A DNA stretch of 64,000 nucleotides from Akebia trifoliata (GCA_017979445.1 CM030714.1:7881049-7945048); one strand, 5' to 3'. Shown: positions 45,841-58,784, counted from the stretch's first letter. The notes: generated from the letters alone by a model not told the origin. A program made the numbers and translations.

Positions 45841-46676
45841 TTCCATGCAGTGTAAGAGAATAAAAGTGAACATGCCATCCTTTTTTTTTTTTCTCTCTGG
45901 AAAACACTGGGTGTGATTTGTAAGTAATGTCAAGGGTAGGCTTCTTGTTCCTTTTCAAGTTCTATATTACGGCCTTACGGGACCTTGAGCTGTGACAAGA
46001 AATGAGCTTGTCATATTCTTTGTTCGTCGCCATGCCATAGGAATTAGTGTTTCATTTCGAATATCCTTTTTCCATATCTGGCAGAATAGTAAGCATGTCA
46101 ACTTCAACCGTTCCATTTTCTTCTGGCACTGTAGTAAATATGTTATATTCTACCCCCCTTGAAATTTGTGTAGGAAACAATGAATTTGTCAGATGTAGTG
46201 ATGAGAATGGTAGAGAGAGTTGTTGGGGAAGCTTTTGATAAGTGCCGCTGCATCAACTTTTCCGGTTACTCAACCCTAATGGGTGGTTGTACTGAAATAA
46301 TAGTTGAGGGAAAAAATCTTCCATACAATGAAGTCAATAGAGGAATTTGCTTCGATGAGAGGCTCAATGTTGAAGCCATTGCTTTCTATATTTTTTTGAC
46401 ACTCATTACTAGTGAACCTCTTCTTTCATCTTCCTCACTGTGGATCAAAATAGCAATAATGCTGTTAAAGCCTTGTTTCTGGATCATTTAGGAGTCTAGA
46501 AAATCATCGATGAAGATTAAGCAGCCATTGGGGTAGATGAAGGTCCTTTTTTTCAGGAGCAACAAATGTTGGGGTTGAAGATGGCTGATAAGAGCGATTG
46601 TTGACTGAAGGATGGGAGTTTGTGGTTAGGGGAAACTTGGAAGGAATTTGGAAAGTTTCTCGAATGGGACTGAGAA

Positions 46677-47058
46677 ATAGGGATGGCAACGGGGCAGGTT
46701 TGGGCGGGTTTACCAACTCAGGTCTGATTTTTATGACCCATCCCGAACCTAATAGTTTTTCTTAGTCCCGCTCCCACCCCGCCCCTTTTTAATGTTAATA
46801 AGTAAAAGATCCATGGGTGGAGGTTTGAACCTAGGATGGGAGAACACTTTTTCACACACCTCATCACTTATCTAGGTGACACTTATTGATAGTGGTTGGC
46901 GGGGCAGGGTATATCAAAGCCATACCCCAGCCCGAAACCTAATTGGTTTTTAATTTTCAATACCGAAACCGCCCCGAAAGTGTTTAAAATAGTGGAAAAC
47001 TGACCCTATTAGGGGCACTGGCGCGGTGGGGGTGGGGCTGGGCGAAATTACCATCCCT
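46677..47058. mobile_element. hAT-type MITE with perfect 8-bp target duplication
   Basis: The 8-bp direct repeat 'actgagaa' (46669-46676 and 47059-47066) flanks a 382-bp element with inverted ends '(a)tagggatggcaac' and 'ttaccatccct'. G-rich subterminal sequence ('ggggcaggtttgggcgggt' and 'gcggtgggggtggggctggg') is present. Eight-base duplications and this terminus fit hAT. It is non-coding. Confidence 0.75.
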
Positions 47059-47059
47059 A

Positions 47060-47576
47060 CTGAGAAGGATATAAATGTATGATGGGGTTGTGTCTTGCAA
47101 GAAAGATGGTTTGAAGACATCATTAAGTTCTGGTTACTCATTTATTCTTCATAATTAGTTACAGTTTCAGCTGTAAGTTCATCACTTCTATAGTCGCCAT
47201 TGTCTTCATCATACACATATGGACTCCATTTTAAAAGTTCACTCTAATTGGAGTGTGTAAGGTAGTGTTTTTGGTCTGTAAAATATTTTTGAACTTTGAA
47301 GTCTAGAGAGAAAAATAATAATGGGGAGAATTGCATTTTCTGGTTGATGCATCACTTTTATGATTTGGGAAATAGAAGGATGGATGTTTTTATTTTTTAC
47401 CAGTTTAAAATAAAACAATTTAATTTTTATTGTTGCTATGTGTTTATACCACTAACGTTGTTGGTTTTTCTCTTCAGATACAAAAAAAAGTCATCTTTGA
47501 GTTCTATGCTCTTATTGACAAGGCTGAAGAGAAATGACAGAGGGAAGAATAGGGGTTGAAAAAGAAAGAAAGAGAA

Positions 47577-47612
<36 letters not shown>

Positions 47613-48736
47613 TAAAAAAGATGATGAAGCAAAGTGTTACATTTGCCTTCTATGGAAGAAATTTCCTGATTGTTAAGTGTGTTTGGGGCATGCTGACATT
47701 TATTGTATTCATTTTACTTGCAATATGGTGAAGTTATGTGAAATGGTACGGTCCAAACATTAGAACTTTGACGACTCCCCAAATTCATTATAATTTTGGA
47801 AAAAAAAATTTACTGATCAGGAATCAGTTGATTAAATTAGAAAGTCAGATGATTTAGTAACCAAATTGTCATTTAATCGTTCTATAAAGTTTGTATCCTT
47901 CAACCTCATTTATTTATTATCTTCTTCGAATCTCAATAACAAAATAGGGTTTTTAGTGAGGTCAAAATCATCGAAAACATCAATTGTATGATTCTTAAAA
48001 GTTATTAAATTATTTTCAAAACTTTCCCATATTTATCTTAAGACTTGAATTAGTTGAGTTTAGACATTGTTTATGGCGTCTCGAGAACTTCTCTGATAGA
48101 TGCTTGTGGTGTCCCTGAAGTAGTAGATAAAGAACTTATCTCGAAGAGTCTTTGGGGCTGTGAAGTCTTAAAAGCAAGTCCCATGCAGAAGGGAAATTAG
48201 ATGCGAACCCAGGACGGGACCCGACCAATGCATGGGTCATTTTATTATTAAAGAAAATAATAAAATGCCTCTATTTCAACTCTCCTTTATTTTATTTTCC
48301 TTATATTTTCAGGTTCTAGACCAATAATTCCTACATTCCAACATTGAGAACTCTAATTTTTTTCTCGCTCTCATCTCATTGGAAAGGTCACCTCTAGATG
48401 TACATACTAGACGCGATACCAATTTAGTGTGTGTTAGATAACACTTGTGAAGTCTGAATGGAAGTGGTCAAACTTTAAAATTCAGAATTCAAAAGCTTTA
48501 TTTCTTTTTGTTTCATTTCAGATTTCAGATTTTAGAATTGAAATTTAGAAGTTTTGAACTAGAGATGGGAGACGTTGGATGAAACTTCTAAGGTCCAATT
48601 TTAGTTTCCAGAGAGTTCAGAAGTGTTATCAAATAGCCTTAGAATTTTTATTTATTTATTTATATATATATTTTTAAATTTACTAGAATTTTAACTTCCC
48701 TCTTAAAAAAGAAAGGGGGGGCGGGGGGAGAACTAA
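47060..48736. other. Gene-free region 3' of the UGT gene
   Basis: It contains a poly(A) run of about 33 bases at 47578-47609, AT-rich sequence and a short G tract at 48714-48728. No recognised gene or complete element was found. Confidence 0.4.
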
Positions 48737-51700
48737 CTACATGGTCTTATTAACATGATCAATGAAGGATGTTAAACTAAGCAATGCCCTTGAAATACCC
48801 TCCTCACTCATGACTCTTTCCTTCAATTCCATCACACTCTTCTCTATATCTCCTCCAACATCCTCCATAACCCTCTTCACACCTTCTTCAACCTCACTTG
48901 CATCCATTCTATCCATCTTCACACCCACTCCCCACACCTTCACAATATAAGCACAATTCACAAACTGATCCCCAGCAATTGGATAGCAAACAAGTCTCTT
49001 CCCACTCTCTATAGCTTCCATGGTAGAATTCCAACCACAATGTGTTATATAACATCCAACTGCCACGTGTCCAATCACCTCCTTCTGTGGGGCCCATGAA
49101 ACCACCTTACTATGCGCTGCTACTCTCTCCAAGAACCCCAAAGGAAGCCCTTTACGCCACGTGGACCCAAGAACCCATATAAATGGTCTCTTTGTAGCTT
49201 CAAGACCCAATGCCAGCTCACTTATCTTCTCTTCTCCTATTGGGCCCACCCAACTTCCAAATGACACGTAGATAACTGAGTTGTCTTTTTGAAGGTCTAG
49301 CCACTTTAAGCAACTCATGTCTTCTTCCCAGAAACTTGGGTTTTTGTTGCTTTTTGTGTACTTAGTCAAAGGTCCAACTTGGAACACGTGTGCAACATTT
49401 TCTTCTTCTTCAAGTCCTTGTTGCTCTGGAAAGGAATTTACAAGGAGCCAACGAAGGGATCTTGTTCGATTTAAAATTTGCATCCAAAATAAGAATCTTA
49501 GATTCCTTGCAGTTGAATCTCCAACTAACCATGGTAGATCTTCGGTTCTAAGCATGGGTTGACCAGGTAAGAAGCACATTGTACCTTGATGTTTAGGAGT
49601 TCCTGCAAATATTCAGCAAAACAACAGCTTTTTTCAGTCTAAAATTATGCTTTATAACTGATCTAATTATATAATGGGTCACGTTCCGTATACCCCTATT
49701 ACGACTCACATTGCGACACACCGTTTTGTCTTATATGGGAAAAAATGTTTGGAATGGACTGATTTTTTGTGAGGATGATCTCTATGGTGAGGAGATCATC
49801 CTTGCCAAAAATCAGCTCATTATGAAACTTCTAGACCGTCCAATTTTTATTGAAAAATTATAGACCGTCCAATTTTTGTAAATCAATTTTGATGGGGTTA
49901 GAAGTTTTGGAATGGGATGATTTTTTGCCAGGATGATCCTCTCATCACAGAGATCATCCTCACAAAAAATCAGCCTATCCCAAACATTTTTGCCCATATA
50001 AGATAAAATGGTGTGTCGCAATGTGAGTGGTAATAGGGTCGTAATAACGCTGTCCTTATATAATATATGTACACTAAGCATAAAACCCCCAAAACAAGAT
50101 TTTCACACTAAAAAAAATCCTCCAAAATCTCTATGTATTTTTTATGTCTAAAATACCCTTGATTTGTTTTTCACGTTAAAATTAACCAAAATCTCTATCA
50201 TGTATGTTATATTTTATGTATGAATAAGGATTTTCTGACGCCCCCTCCGAGTGTTTGACTTACACTCCCATACATCCCCTGACGTGGCATATGCTAGAAC
50301 GATATATATTTTTTATCGGGATACACAACTGTACATATTTTAATATGTGATTCTAGTCCATGCCACATGAGAGAGTGTATGTCAGAGGGGGTGTCAGAAA
50401 ATCAAGATTCTTTACATATACTTTTTATTAAATCAAATAAGCCTGGATTAGGATTGATTCGGAGATATTGATTTTTTTTTCGTGGACCGAACAGATTGAA
50501 TTTGGAACAATAATAAATTTTTTAGGAATTCTTGGAAATTAATATCTAAAAATCATTATTTAAGAATCCATTGACTTTTTAAAAGAACACGTGTTATACT
50601 TCTATAGTCCTACACGGTCAAAGTTATTTGAAAAATTGATAAAATAAAATAAAATACAAAAATTGTAAAATATATATTTTATTGATTTTTTTTATTGGAT
50701 TGAAGCATTCTACATATCTTATTGTTGATAAACAATCACGTTGAAGACGTGATAAAACATAAAAAATGATGATGTGATAATTGCATAGAATCGTAGATCT
50801 TTTTTCTTGTGTATCCCAAAGAAAAAGATTTATGGTTTTGTGCACTTGCCACATCCACTGCGTACGTTTTAACAAATCAATTTATCACGACCCTAAGAAT
50901 GAATAGGTGAACGAGGGATATGAACCTAAGTAACATTACCACGCAGACTTACAAAAGCTTATGATCATATCAATCAATGAGATCTAATTTATATAATTTC
51001 AATCCATCGTTATCACCATCAAAGACTTACTCCAAAAAGTTGGTCCCGACTGAACTAACCTTTTTCTTCCTTTAAATTCTATCTAAAGCCATGCCTTCTA
51101 TTAATTCAAGCGTCTTCGTTCTCACTAACTCAACCCCATTCTTTACATATGGTTTAATCAAAATTTTTGAAATAGAAAATAAAGAAAATCAAAAATGAGA
51201 AATTTTTATCTTATAAGAATTCTTTCTTTGGGATACTTGCAACTATCTTCTTCTTCTTTCTTACCATAAATGTGCAAAATTTGCATCTAAAAAGTCATTC
51301 CAAGAGATTACTCTCGTGGAAGGAATTTGTTAATTCTACGTTACAAGATAGCAACACATATCTAGCTTTTATAAATTAAGATACATTAGAGCTCTCCATC
51401 TACCATTTCTTGGGAATCCTAGCATAAAAAATGTCAGTTCGGATGGAGAGTGTTAGTGTTTTCATATTAAGGCCCCGTTTGCATACAAAGTTAGAAAGTA
51501 ACAATGGAAGAAACGTATACATTTTAGTAAGTAAACAAGTAAAGTCTTATTTAAAAGTATTTCTCAAAGTTAATCCAAACAATCTTTTTAACATTTTACA
51601 AGTCACAAGAGGTTCAAGTCTTGTTCTTTAATGAGAGAATGACCAAGTCCTTTTCATTTAACGAGAAGGGGCATTATACCCTTTCGAATGATCCAAAAAT

Positions 51701-54700
51701 CTTAACCCTAGAATGGATGTTTGGATTGAATTGACTTGCTAAACATATCAAGATTTCAGATTCATAAATAATAAAAGAGTGTTGATCGTATCCAGTCGAG
51801 GTGGAGGATTGAAGCCCTCCTCCCTCAATACACCCCAAGTAAGCCGTATCCAAGAAATTTTTTAAAAGAAGATATTTTAAACGTTAATTTCTTGGATTAT
51901 GGCTTACGTGGCTTGTGGGAGTAGGGCTAGCTTCAATCCTCTACCCTGGGTGCATACAATCCGTACTCATAATAAAATTATTAAAAATTTTTAATTACCA
52001 TGACCATGAATTAAATCTGTAAAACCCCGAATTTTTAATTCGTATCTCGAGAAAAATAAATAGTGAAATTTTAAGAAAATCTTGAAAGTGGGACTTAGGG
52101 GTAAAATTTTATGATGTTTCTGATCATTTTTAATGGAATCTGACCTCACCATTAGATTCAAAATGATCGAAAAACATAGTTTAGCCTGTAAGCACGCTCA
52201 AATGCGAGTCCGAATATAAAAGTTGTAAAGTCCTCGATTACCGAGTCGGACCAGGTCAAAATAGTGAATTTTTGTTAGAGAAAGAATTATTAAGATTCGA
52301 TTATACCATTAAATTCGTAACGAAAAATTATTGAAGATGGACTATTTATTTATCATTTTTGGAGATCAGGAAGTCGAATTATCGTCAAAAATGAAAACGA
52401 CATCAAGTTTAGGGTCACGTCAGGCTAAAAATGTAAATTTTTGTTAGAGATAAAATTTGTAGAAATTGACTACACCATTAGATCTGGAACGAAAAATTAG
52501 ACGAAATAGAGTATTCATTTGTCAGTTTTGGAGTCTGGACGGTCAAGTTATCGTCGATCAAAACAATTGACAAAATACTGAATTCGTCCCACATTTTATA
52601 TAAATAATATATTAAATTTTTTTTCTCTCATCTTCCCCAACTCGTCCAAAACAGCCGCGACATATACAATGAAAAATTCGTTTTTTTCTTTAAACTTCCA
52701 CCTCAGATCTCGTGCAAACGGCTTATCGTCGACGACCGACGCAGAAGGGAGAAATGTCCGCAGCTTCGACATTTACAAAACCCACCCAACCTCTTTCCAT
52801 TTCACTTTCTTTTTCATCCAATATTGTCAAAAATCAACCGTATTTGGATACAGAAATTTCGAAACTTTGACCTCGGATTTCGTCCGTTTCTGGGTCAAAC
52901 CGTTTTCCGACGCAGAAGGGAGAAACGTCCGCAGCCTCATTCTCTACATAACCCACCCAAATTCCTTCCGTTTTCTCGTCTTTTTCACCCCGTATAGTCA
53001 AAAATCATCCGTATTTTTATACGGAGATTTCGTAACTTCGACCTCGATTTTCATCAGTTTCTGGATCAAACCGTCTTCTACCGTAGAAGGGAGAAGAGAC
53101 GAGCACATCGAGATCTTCAAAACCACCAGGCCAGATTCAAAAATCAGCCACTTCAAAGTTCAGTCCGTCTCGATTCTCGTGCCGATCTCCTCGATTTCCG
53201 TGCACACGCTTCGATCCTTTTGCCTAGACATTGTAAGGAACTTTCAATTTCTATTAGTAATCGTAGATTGTGAAAATTGCATTTAGGATTTTATCTGAAA
53301 ATTTGGATGTATTTCTAAAATATAGAATTATTTTGTTATTTCAAAAATTCACGCAAGAAACTGCATGTTTGATATGTTTAATTGTATTTTTAACAAATTA
53401 TACGTGGGTAGGGTATTTTAACGGGTTATTTCCATAAATTGGGTCTTGTGCACTGCTCGAACCCCGTTTTGATATAAAATTTGTTTTCTTTTTTCAATAT
53501 TATTGATAAAAATAAATTCTTTAGTTGGAAAATGTGATTTAATATTCAATGAACTCATATTGAGTTGATGAATATTAGAAAATGGATGTTTTATTGAAGA
53601 GATTGAAAATTGTAAAAATCGGACAGAGGGAAAAAGGGTATGAAACGGTAAAATGTCAGAGTCACACCTGAGGGGTGATGTCTGCATTTTATGTTGTTGT
53701 GTTATGTGCAGGTTGGTGAACAGATATCCAGGGGTAATATTGTTGGTTGCATGTTTATTTACTTTCTGTTAGCGCGATGGGCTGTTTATGTTTTCGTTAT
53801 GTTATTTATTTTAGGCCGGGTGGCCACACTTGCATGGTAGGAAACTGGATATCTATTCTCAACCTTGTATTATTAATTTCTCTTTTGTTTTCAAATGAAA
53901 ATAATAAACATATGTAGCTATTTTGTGAGCTGTTAAAGAGTTTGTGAATGCCTGAAGGGATAATGCGTCATATCATCCGGAGTGGTGTACTATCTTGGGA
54001 TGTACGGTAGGGACCACTAAGCTCATACGTGGTATGGGACGCGTATGAGAATGGAGTCACAACTGGAATCCGGGTTATTCCTCTCTATCTTTACCAGTGA
54101 ACTTGTAATGTAAAGGTGGTCGTATACGAATGGTTTGTATATTTGGGAATCACATGTACGCCTGATAGGCATAGACGAAGATGATTAGTCAGTGATCACT
54201 AACAATCTATAGTAGTCAAACGTTCTGACACATCGAAAAGAGACCCATTGCTTACGGTCACGTCAAACGGTCAGCCTGAGCCGGATAAATGGTCAACCAA
54301 ACGTGGTAAACAGCGACCAGCCACAAAATCAAGAACTAAAAATCAGAGAAGAATTGTAATATCATGTCCTGACTGGGAGCGATCCAGTCGTGAATCCCAA
54401 CTCTCTAATTCCAATACTCCACCATTGTGTATTATGTATCTGTTGCTTGTTTTGATATATAAAATGAAATGCACGTTTAATGTTTCTATTTGATCAATTA
54501 GATTTGTATAAAAGAAAATGTTATAGTGAGTAATGATGATCGATGTAATGTGAGTTTTAAAATGTTTAGTTGCTCATATATGTACCAGTTAATCATAATT
54601 TTCTTCTGTAAAACTTTGTTTATTTTAAATGATTCAGTATGTTTATTCGTTCATGTTAGGAGAGGTTATTGGCGGAAATTGTTGCTTCCTTACTGGGTAT

Positions 54701-56960
54701 CCATTGTTACTCACCCTTTCCTTATCCATTTTTTAGTTTCAGATCCGAAGCTTAGCGATGCAGGTGTAGAACATGAGTGAGAATCATCTGGTGGGTCAGA
54801 TAGACAACCAGAGTCCGTCACTTGGTGAGTATTGGGGTTATACCTCTAGTGGTATTGAATTGTCCAAAGTATTATAGATTTCCTTCTGAGTGTTAGGATT
54901 TCTGTTAGAGTGAGAAATTTTGTATAATCCTGTATTCTGGTTATTCTTCCGCACTCTGATCTTTCGTATGTTATTAGACGTATATAAGCTTCCGCTAGTA
55001 TTATATTTTGTATATGTATGCAGGATTGTATGTCGTTTATCAGGTGCAGGTTGAACGCCTTGGGATGCTAACATAAACAGAGGAGACTATGCCGAAATTT
55101 CGAGGTGCCACCTAGTACCTCGAGATCTGATATAGGGATTTGTGTTAGCGTTCGGCGGGGCGTCACAAAATCAATTGATGAGTCAATATAATATAGGTTA
55201 GGGTCCATTAACTCAAGATATGACACAAGATCTTATTCATATAAACACAAAATTCAACGATTAAAAATTCTCCTTGAGATAAGTATCATTGGGATATGTA
55301 TTGTTAAGATACGCATAAAATGTCAATCATTGGATTTTGTATTTATACTGTTAAGATCTTGTGTCATATTTCTTGAGTCAATGGAACTCAACCCATATAA
55401 TATAAGAAAATATCTAAAGAAATAACTTGACATAAGATATGCAAAAGGTATTATAATCATCCCGTGGTTCCCTATGTGTGCACATGCTCATTCATCTAGA
55501 ATCATATTATAGACGAGAGACTTAATTATGTTGACTTTAATGAGAGTTGATTCATGATTTTTTATTGACACACCAATTTTTACTAATGCCACACCAATTT
55601 CTTTATGAATTACCAGAGAATTGCACACAGTTGGTGTGGTGTTAGTAAAAGTTGGTGTGGCAATAGCAACTTAAATTTTTTTTAATGGTTAGATATTTGT
55701 CATCAAGTTGAATTTATAAAAAAAACAGTCGGGTCATGGTTCACTTTGGTCGGATCCATTTTTTTTTTTGTTTTTTTTAAATTAAAAATTGGCAGATTCA
55801 CCAAAACATACCTTGAAAATTGTGAAAACTCTATTTCAGTGAATTATTTAATTTCAAAAAGAGTAATTATATCAGTTTTGAAATTATAACATTTAATCAT
55901 AAACTAAAATTAAAGCAAAAAATATATTTACCGTTACATAAAATATTTTATTTCAAAAAATTGTAGATTTATTGATTTTGGAATTAAAATGAATAGTGTG
56001 CTGAAATGTGAATTTCACAATTTGTTTTTCTAAATGGTTGGGAATTTCCTCTTAAAAAGTTGTATATTTATTTATACTTTTTTCCCCCTCTTAAATCACC
56101 TTCATTTTTATAAAAAATATTCAAACTAATTTTATTATTAAATCCTGTCTAACTTGGCTGATCCATCTAGTTTTTAAAAGAGCAAATTCCCAAAACATGC
56201 ACAATTTTTGTTAAAATTCGCATTTCAGTGCCTTGTTCATTTTAATTCTCAAAACATACATGAACACTACGTAGCGAGATCGTAGGAATTTATTCCACTA
56301 TTGAAGTGACGGTCTCGTTAATAAAAATTAAAACATGGGGTAGCAAGATCACTTGTATTTATTTAAAAGTGACAATCTCGTTGATAAAAAATTAAATCAT
56401 GAAGTAGCGATATCGTGACTTAATAAAACACTACTCCACCACATGAACTAAAGAAGATTGATTAACAAAAATAAATAAAATTTCTTACCAAATTTAGAAA
56501 TGAGGCCACGTCGGATCATATCAGGGATCGCAGTAATCAAGTTGTAGGTAGGGAGCATGGCAGGCCAAAACCCGGCAACAGAGACACCGCAATGGTTTGC
56601 AACTTGAATAGCCCAAGAGGCTAACAAATCAACAACCACACAAAAAATACCACCATGTGCATCATCAAGACTTGTTATGATTTTCTCTAGATGAAGGGAC
56701 ATGATGTTATTCTCCATAATACAATTGATGGTGAAGAAGTCGGGAGTCTCATTTACGTCGAAAGGGTCTGGGATTGACACGAAGGAAATCTCGTGGTGGT
56801 CGTTAATATTAGGTTGGATTCCACGATGAATGAAATCGGGGATGACCATCACTGGCTCCAAACCATGAAGATCCTTGAGAGCTAAAGCTAGTTGGAGCAT
56901 TGGAGTCACATGTCCCTGTGCTGAATAAGGAACCAAAATAACCACCCTTTTAGATGACAT
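48737..56960 (-). CDS. UGT82A1: UDP-glycosyltransferase, UGT82A1-like, 2 exons with a 6.9-kb intron
   Basis: Exon 1 is 56960-56489 and exon 2 is 49602-48737 on the minus strand. The junction TTTG|gtaaga...tgcag|GAACTCC is phase 1 and the protein is 445 residues. The start is the ATG of MSSKRVV; the frame is open further upstream but through leader-like GA repeats. Plant family-1 glycosyltransferases move sugar from UDP-sugar to small molecules in the cytosol. The N-terminal acceptor half has 'PYSAQGHVTPM' with the catalytic His17, and 'VVVDLLASW'. The C-terminal half has 'VIYVSFGSW' and a complete 44-residue PSPG box from Trp327 ('WAPQKEV') through 'HCGWNS' to Gln370 ('AGDQ'), the Gln usually going with UDP-glucose. 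The 'HRGIQPNI', 'TEDLPWLVG' and 'SLRWLLVNSF' strings are what I recall of the UGT82 group. The substrate is not known. The intron hosts a Mutator-type MITE and a 3.15-kb solo LTR. Confidence 0.9.
49676..50055. mobile_element. Mutator-type MITE with 9-bp target duplication, in the UGT intron
   Basis: The 9-bp repeat 'ttatataat' (49667-49675 and 50056-50064) flanks a 380-bp element. Inverted ends run for about 95 bp, including 'actcacattgcgacacacc' and 'ttatatggg', and lead into the two family hairpins (49748-49832 and 49905-49990). The size and duplication length fit a Mutator-derived MITE. This is the clearest short member of the family. Confidence 0.75.
50065..52012. other. UGT intron, repeat debris
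   Basis: It contains a hairpin-type fragment at about 50240-50400 ('gacgccccctccgagtgt' near the left, 'agagggggtgtcagaaaatc' near the right, inverted) and a related one at 50780-50870. It also has an inverted pair at about 51825-51960 ('aagtaagccgtatccaagaa' against 'ttcttggattatggcttacg'). No gene is seen. Confidence 0.45.
52018..55167 (+). mobile_element. Solo LTR of a giant-LTR retrotransposon (copy 1, 3,150 bp)
   Basis: It begins TG ('tgtaaaaccccgaattttta') and ends CA ('ggcggggcgtcaca'), with a perfect 5-bp target duplication 'aaatc' at 52013-52017 and 55168-55172. It aligns with the copy at 59918-63366 at both ends and through a shared 3' half ('cacacctgaggggtgatgtc', 'tgaatgcctgaagggata', 'gtcctgactgggagcgatcc'). 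No primer-binding site or polyprotein is present, so it is a solo LTR. LTRs over 3 kb with this start are typical of the Tekay/Del chromovirus lineage of Gypsy elements (inference). It lies in the UGT intron, antisense to the gene. Confidence 0.75.
52669..53286 (+). other. 205-codon open frame with ~58-residue tandem repeats inside solo LTR 1
   Basis: The DNA repeats with a period of about 174 bp: 'gacgcagaagggagaaa.gt' occurs near 52738 and 52911, and a diverged unit follows near 53080. Since 174 is a multiple of three, the frame stays open: 'DAEGRNVRS' recurs, followed each time by a Phe-rich stretch and 'F..FW.KP'. The composition (Phe, Ser, Thr) does not resemble a known family. It is probably a tandem array in the LTR that happens to be open, not a gene. 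Confidence 0.5.
55200..55397. mobile_element. MITE with ~40-bp inverted ends in the UGT intron
   Basis: 'gggtccattaactcaagata' plus 'tgacacaagatctta' at the left is the inverse of 'taagatcttgtgtcatattt' plus 'cttgagtcaatggaactcaa' at the right. It is about 195 bp and non-coding. Confidence 0.65.
55429..55908. repeat. 480-bp sequence repeated after the assembly gap
   Basis: This segment reappears at 63521-64000 with no mismatch that I could find, including the length of the poly-T runs. It includes a small family-C-like MITE at 55567-55672 ('caccaatttttactaatgcc' against 'gtaaaagttggtgtggcaat'). Confidence 0.9.
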
Positions 56961-56984
56961 ATCTAATGATTTAGTTTTACTTGA

Positions 56985-57125
56985 ATAAGTGACAAATCTA
57001 CCACCCAAAACACAAAAATATCTTTGTATGTATAGGAGAGAGAGAGAGAGAATTGAATAACTGACAAATCTACAACTCAAACCACAAAATCTCTCTGTAT
57101 ATATAGGAGAGAGAGAGAGAGAGAG
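56985..57125 (-). repeat. Tandem ~75-bp duplication with GA repeats in the UGT leader
   Basis: Two units, each containing 'tgacaaatctac', 'aaa.cacaaaat', 'tctttgtatgtatagg' or 'tctctgtatatatagg' and ending in (GA)n, lie just upstream of the UGT start codon. They belong to the 5' leader or promoter. On the minus strand the GA runs read as CT tracts. Confidence 0.7.
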
Positions 57126-57239
57126 GAGGGAACTTTGCACGTGCTTCAAATGCATACCAATAATAAGTGCCGAGTTAGGTTTGTGGGCACTAAAAGCTTT
57201 GGTGTTATATGAAAATGATCCAAAAGATGCTTTTGATGA

Positions 57240-57900
57240 GTCAAAAAAAGAGAGCTAATATTGGCACACTAATATTATAGTTATTACACTCCAATTTCTT
57301 AAATTATTTATCACCCCAAATAATGATTAAAACACACTTTCGAACGTTTAAAATTTTTTGGCACAAATTATAATCTCAACATTACAAAATCTTATAACAT
57401 TTGTTCAAATAATTTTAGTAGTTGTTTACAATTATGATTAGGTTCTTATAAAATCTTAAACCCAAAAAATAGAAATCTATAAGGAAAAGAGTGAGAGAAC
57501 TATTTTTTCTATTGGCACCTCAACTTTTACTTATTCTCAATCAATCATTTATTTATTTTATTGGGTGAATATTTATTTTGTACGTAGAATATGATGAACT
57601 TTCAAGTTTGGTGTATTGTTTATTTTAATTTCCAAAACATGTTTTTCTAGTGAATTCCTCACTTCTATAATCAAAGAATTCATTGATAAAATATCAGAGA
57701 TCTCACTAGTAATTTATCAACGAATTCGTTGATTATAAAAGTGACAAATTCACTGGAAAGACATATTTTAAGAATTAAAATGAACAATGTCTTGGTAGGA
57801 GAATTTTTCATAAGTTGCTTATGTTTTGAGAAATATTGCTTCTTAATTTTTAATTCGGGTGTAATAAGTAAAAGTTGGAATGCGAATACCAACTCTCTAA
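57240..57900. mobile_element. MITE family C copy, long form
   Basis: Ends 'agagagctaatattggcaca' and 'aaagttggaatgcgaatacc' with 'aactctct' are diverged inverted repeats. The interior contains an inverted pair ('gaattcattgataaaa', 'caacgaattcgttgattata') around 57660-57745. Confidence 0.6.
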
Positions 57901-58784
57901 AAACAAGCGTGATTTTTTCCGAAAGCGTTTTTGGCCTTCTTAGACCTCAAATCACCCCATGTTAGAAGAGTGAGATAGAAACAATTTTGTCCAAGACTTT
58001 TTTAGTTAATGTCAAAATTACTCCTTACAAAAAATCGAAAAACCCTTTAAAATTCTGCTCTTTGGTTCTTTTTATTTCAAGCCATTAAAGTTAAAAAGAA
58101 AAAAAAAAACTTGAATTTTTTATGCCATTATGTTTTGATTCCAGTTTAAAGGTATTTCATCAATATTTTGTAGAGACAACTTAGAGTGAAAAAAATATTT
58201 TATAGAGACAACTAAGTATGAGTTTTTTTCGTGGGGGCAATAGTAGTAGAATTTTTTTATCAAAACTTTAAAAATGCATTGGGATGCGTGCTACATAGAA
58301 AATGATTTGATTAAGAGTCCTAGGTGTTATACACTCCAACCAAAACATGCCACATAAACACCGTATCTATTTTATAAGAAACGAGACGCAATTATGAATT
58401 CTGATTCGTATGAAGTCGTAGTCAGAGTGGTTTCCTATCCCTCTAACAACAAGCGGTACCCACAATTCTACTTGACAAGTTTTTATTGGAGTTTAAACAA
58501 ATCAAGCTAAGTGCCAAATTAAAAGACACTCAACTTAACTACTCCAATGATATTTTTCCGGAAAATGCTGGAATGACACAAAGGTGACAAAAATGATGTG
58601 GTGGCGTTCACATTACCGTAGATGCTTATCCTTATCTCAAAGAAAATAATGTGCACAACACCTCATCATTTCGCCACCTTTGTGTCTCCGTTTGTGTCAC
58701 CCCAGCACGACTCTTTCTTTCCACGTGTTTATCGTAAGAGCCTATACTAACCTCACCGACAATATTTTCGATAGTGAAGTAAGC
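57901..58784. other. Intergenic sequence with family F fragment
   Basis: A family-F piece is at 58170-58265 ('gacaactaagtatgag', 'cgtgggggcaatagtag'). The inverted words 'aatgatgtggtggcgttcac' (58590) and 'cacctcatcatttcgccacc' (58661) suggest a short foldback element. No gene was recognised. Confidence 0.4.

Noticed and set aside
46047..46491. Overlapping plus-strand ORFs of 63 and 103 codons
   Set aside because: No recognised motif, splice structure or composition supports a gene. They may belong to the neighbouring retroelement debris.
56961..57155. Upstream extension of the UGT exon 1 frame
   Set aside because: It is leader sequence made of a duplicated GA-rich unit. Family members begin shortly before the 'PYSAQGH'-type motif, which fits the ATG at 56960.
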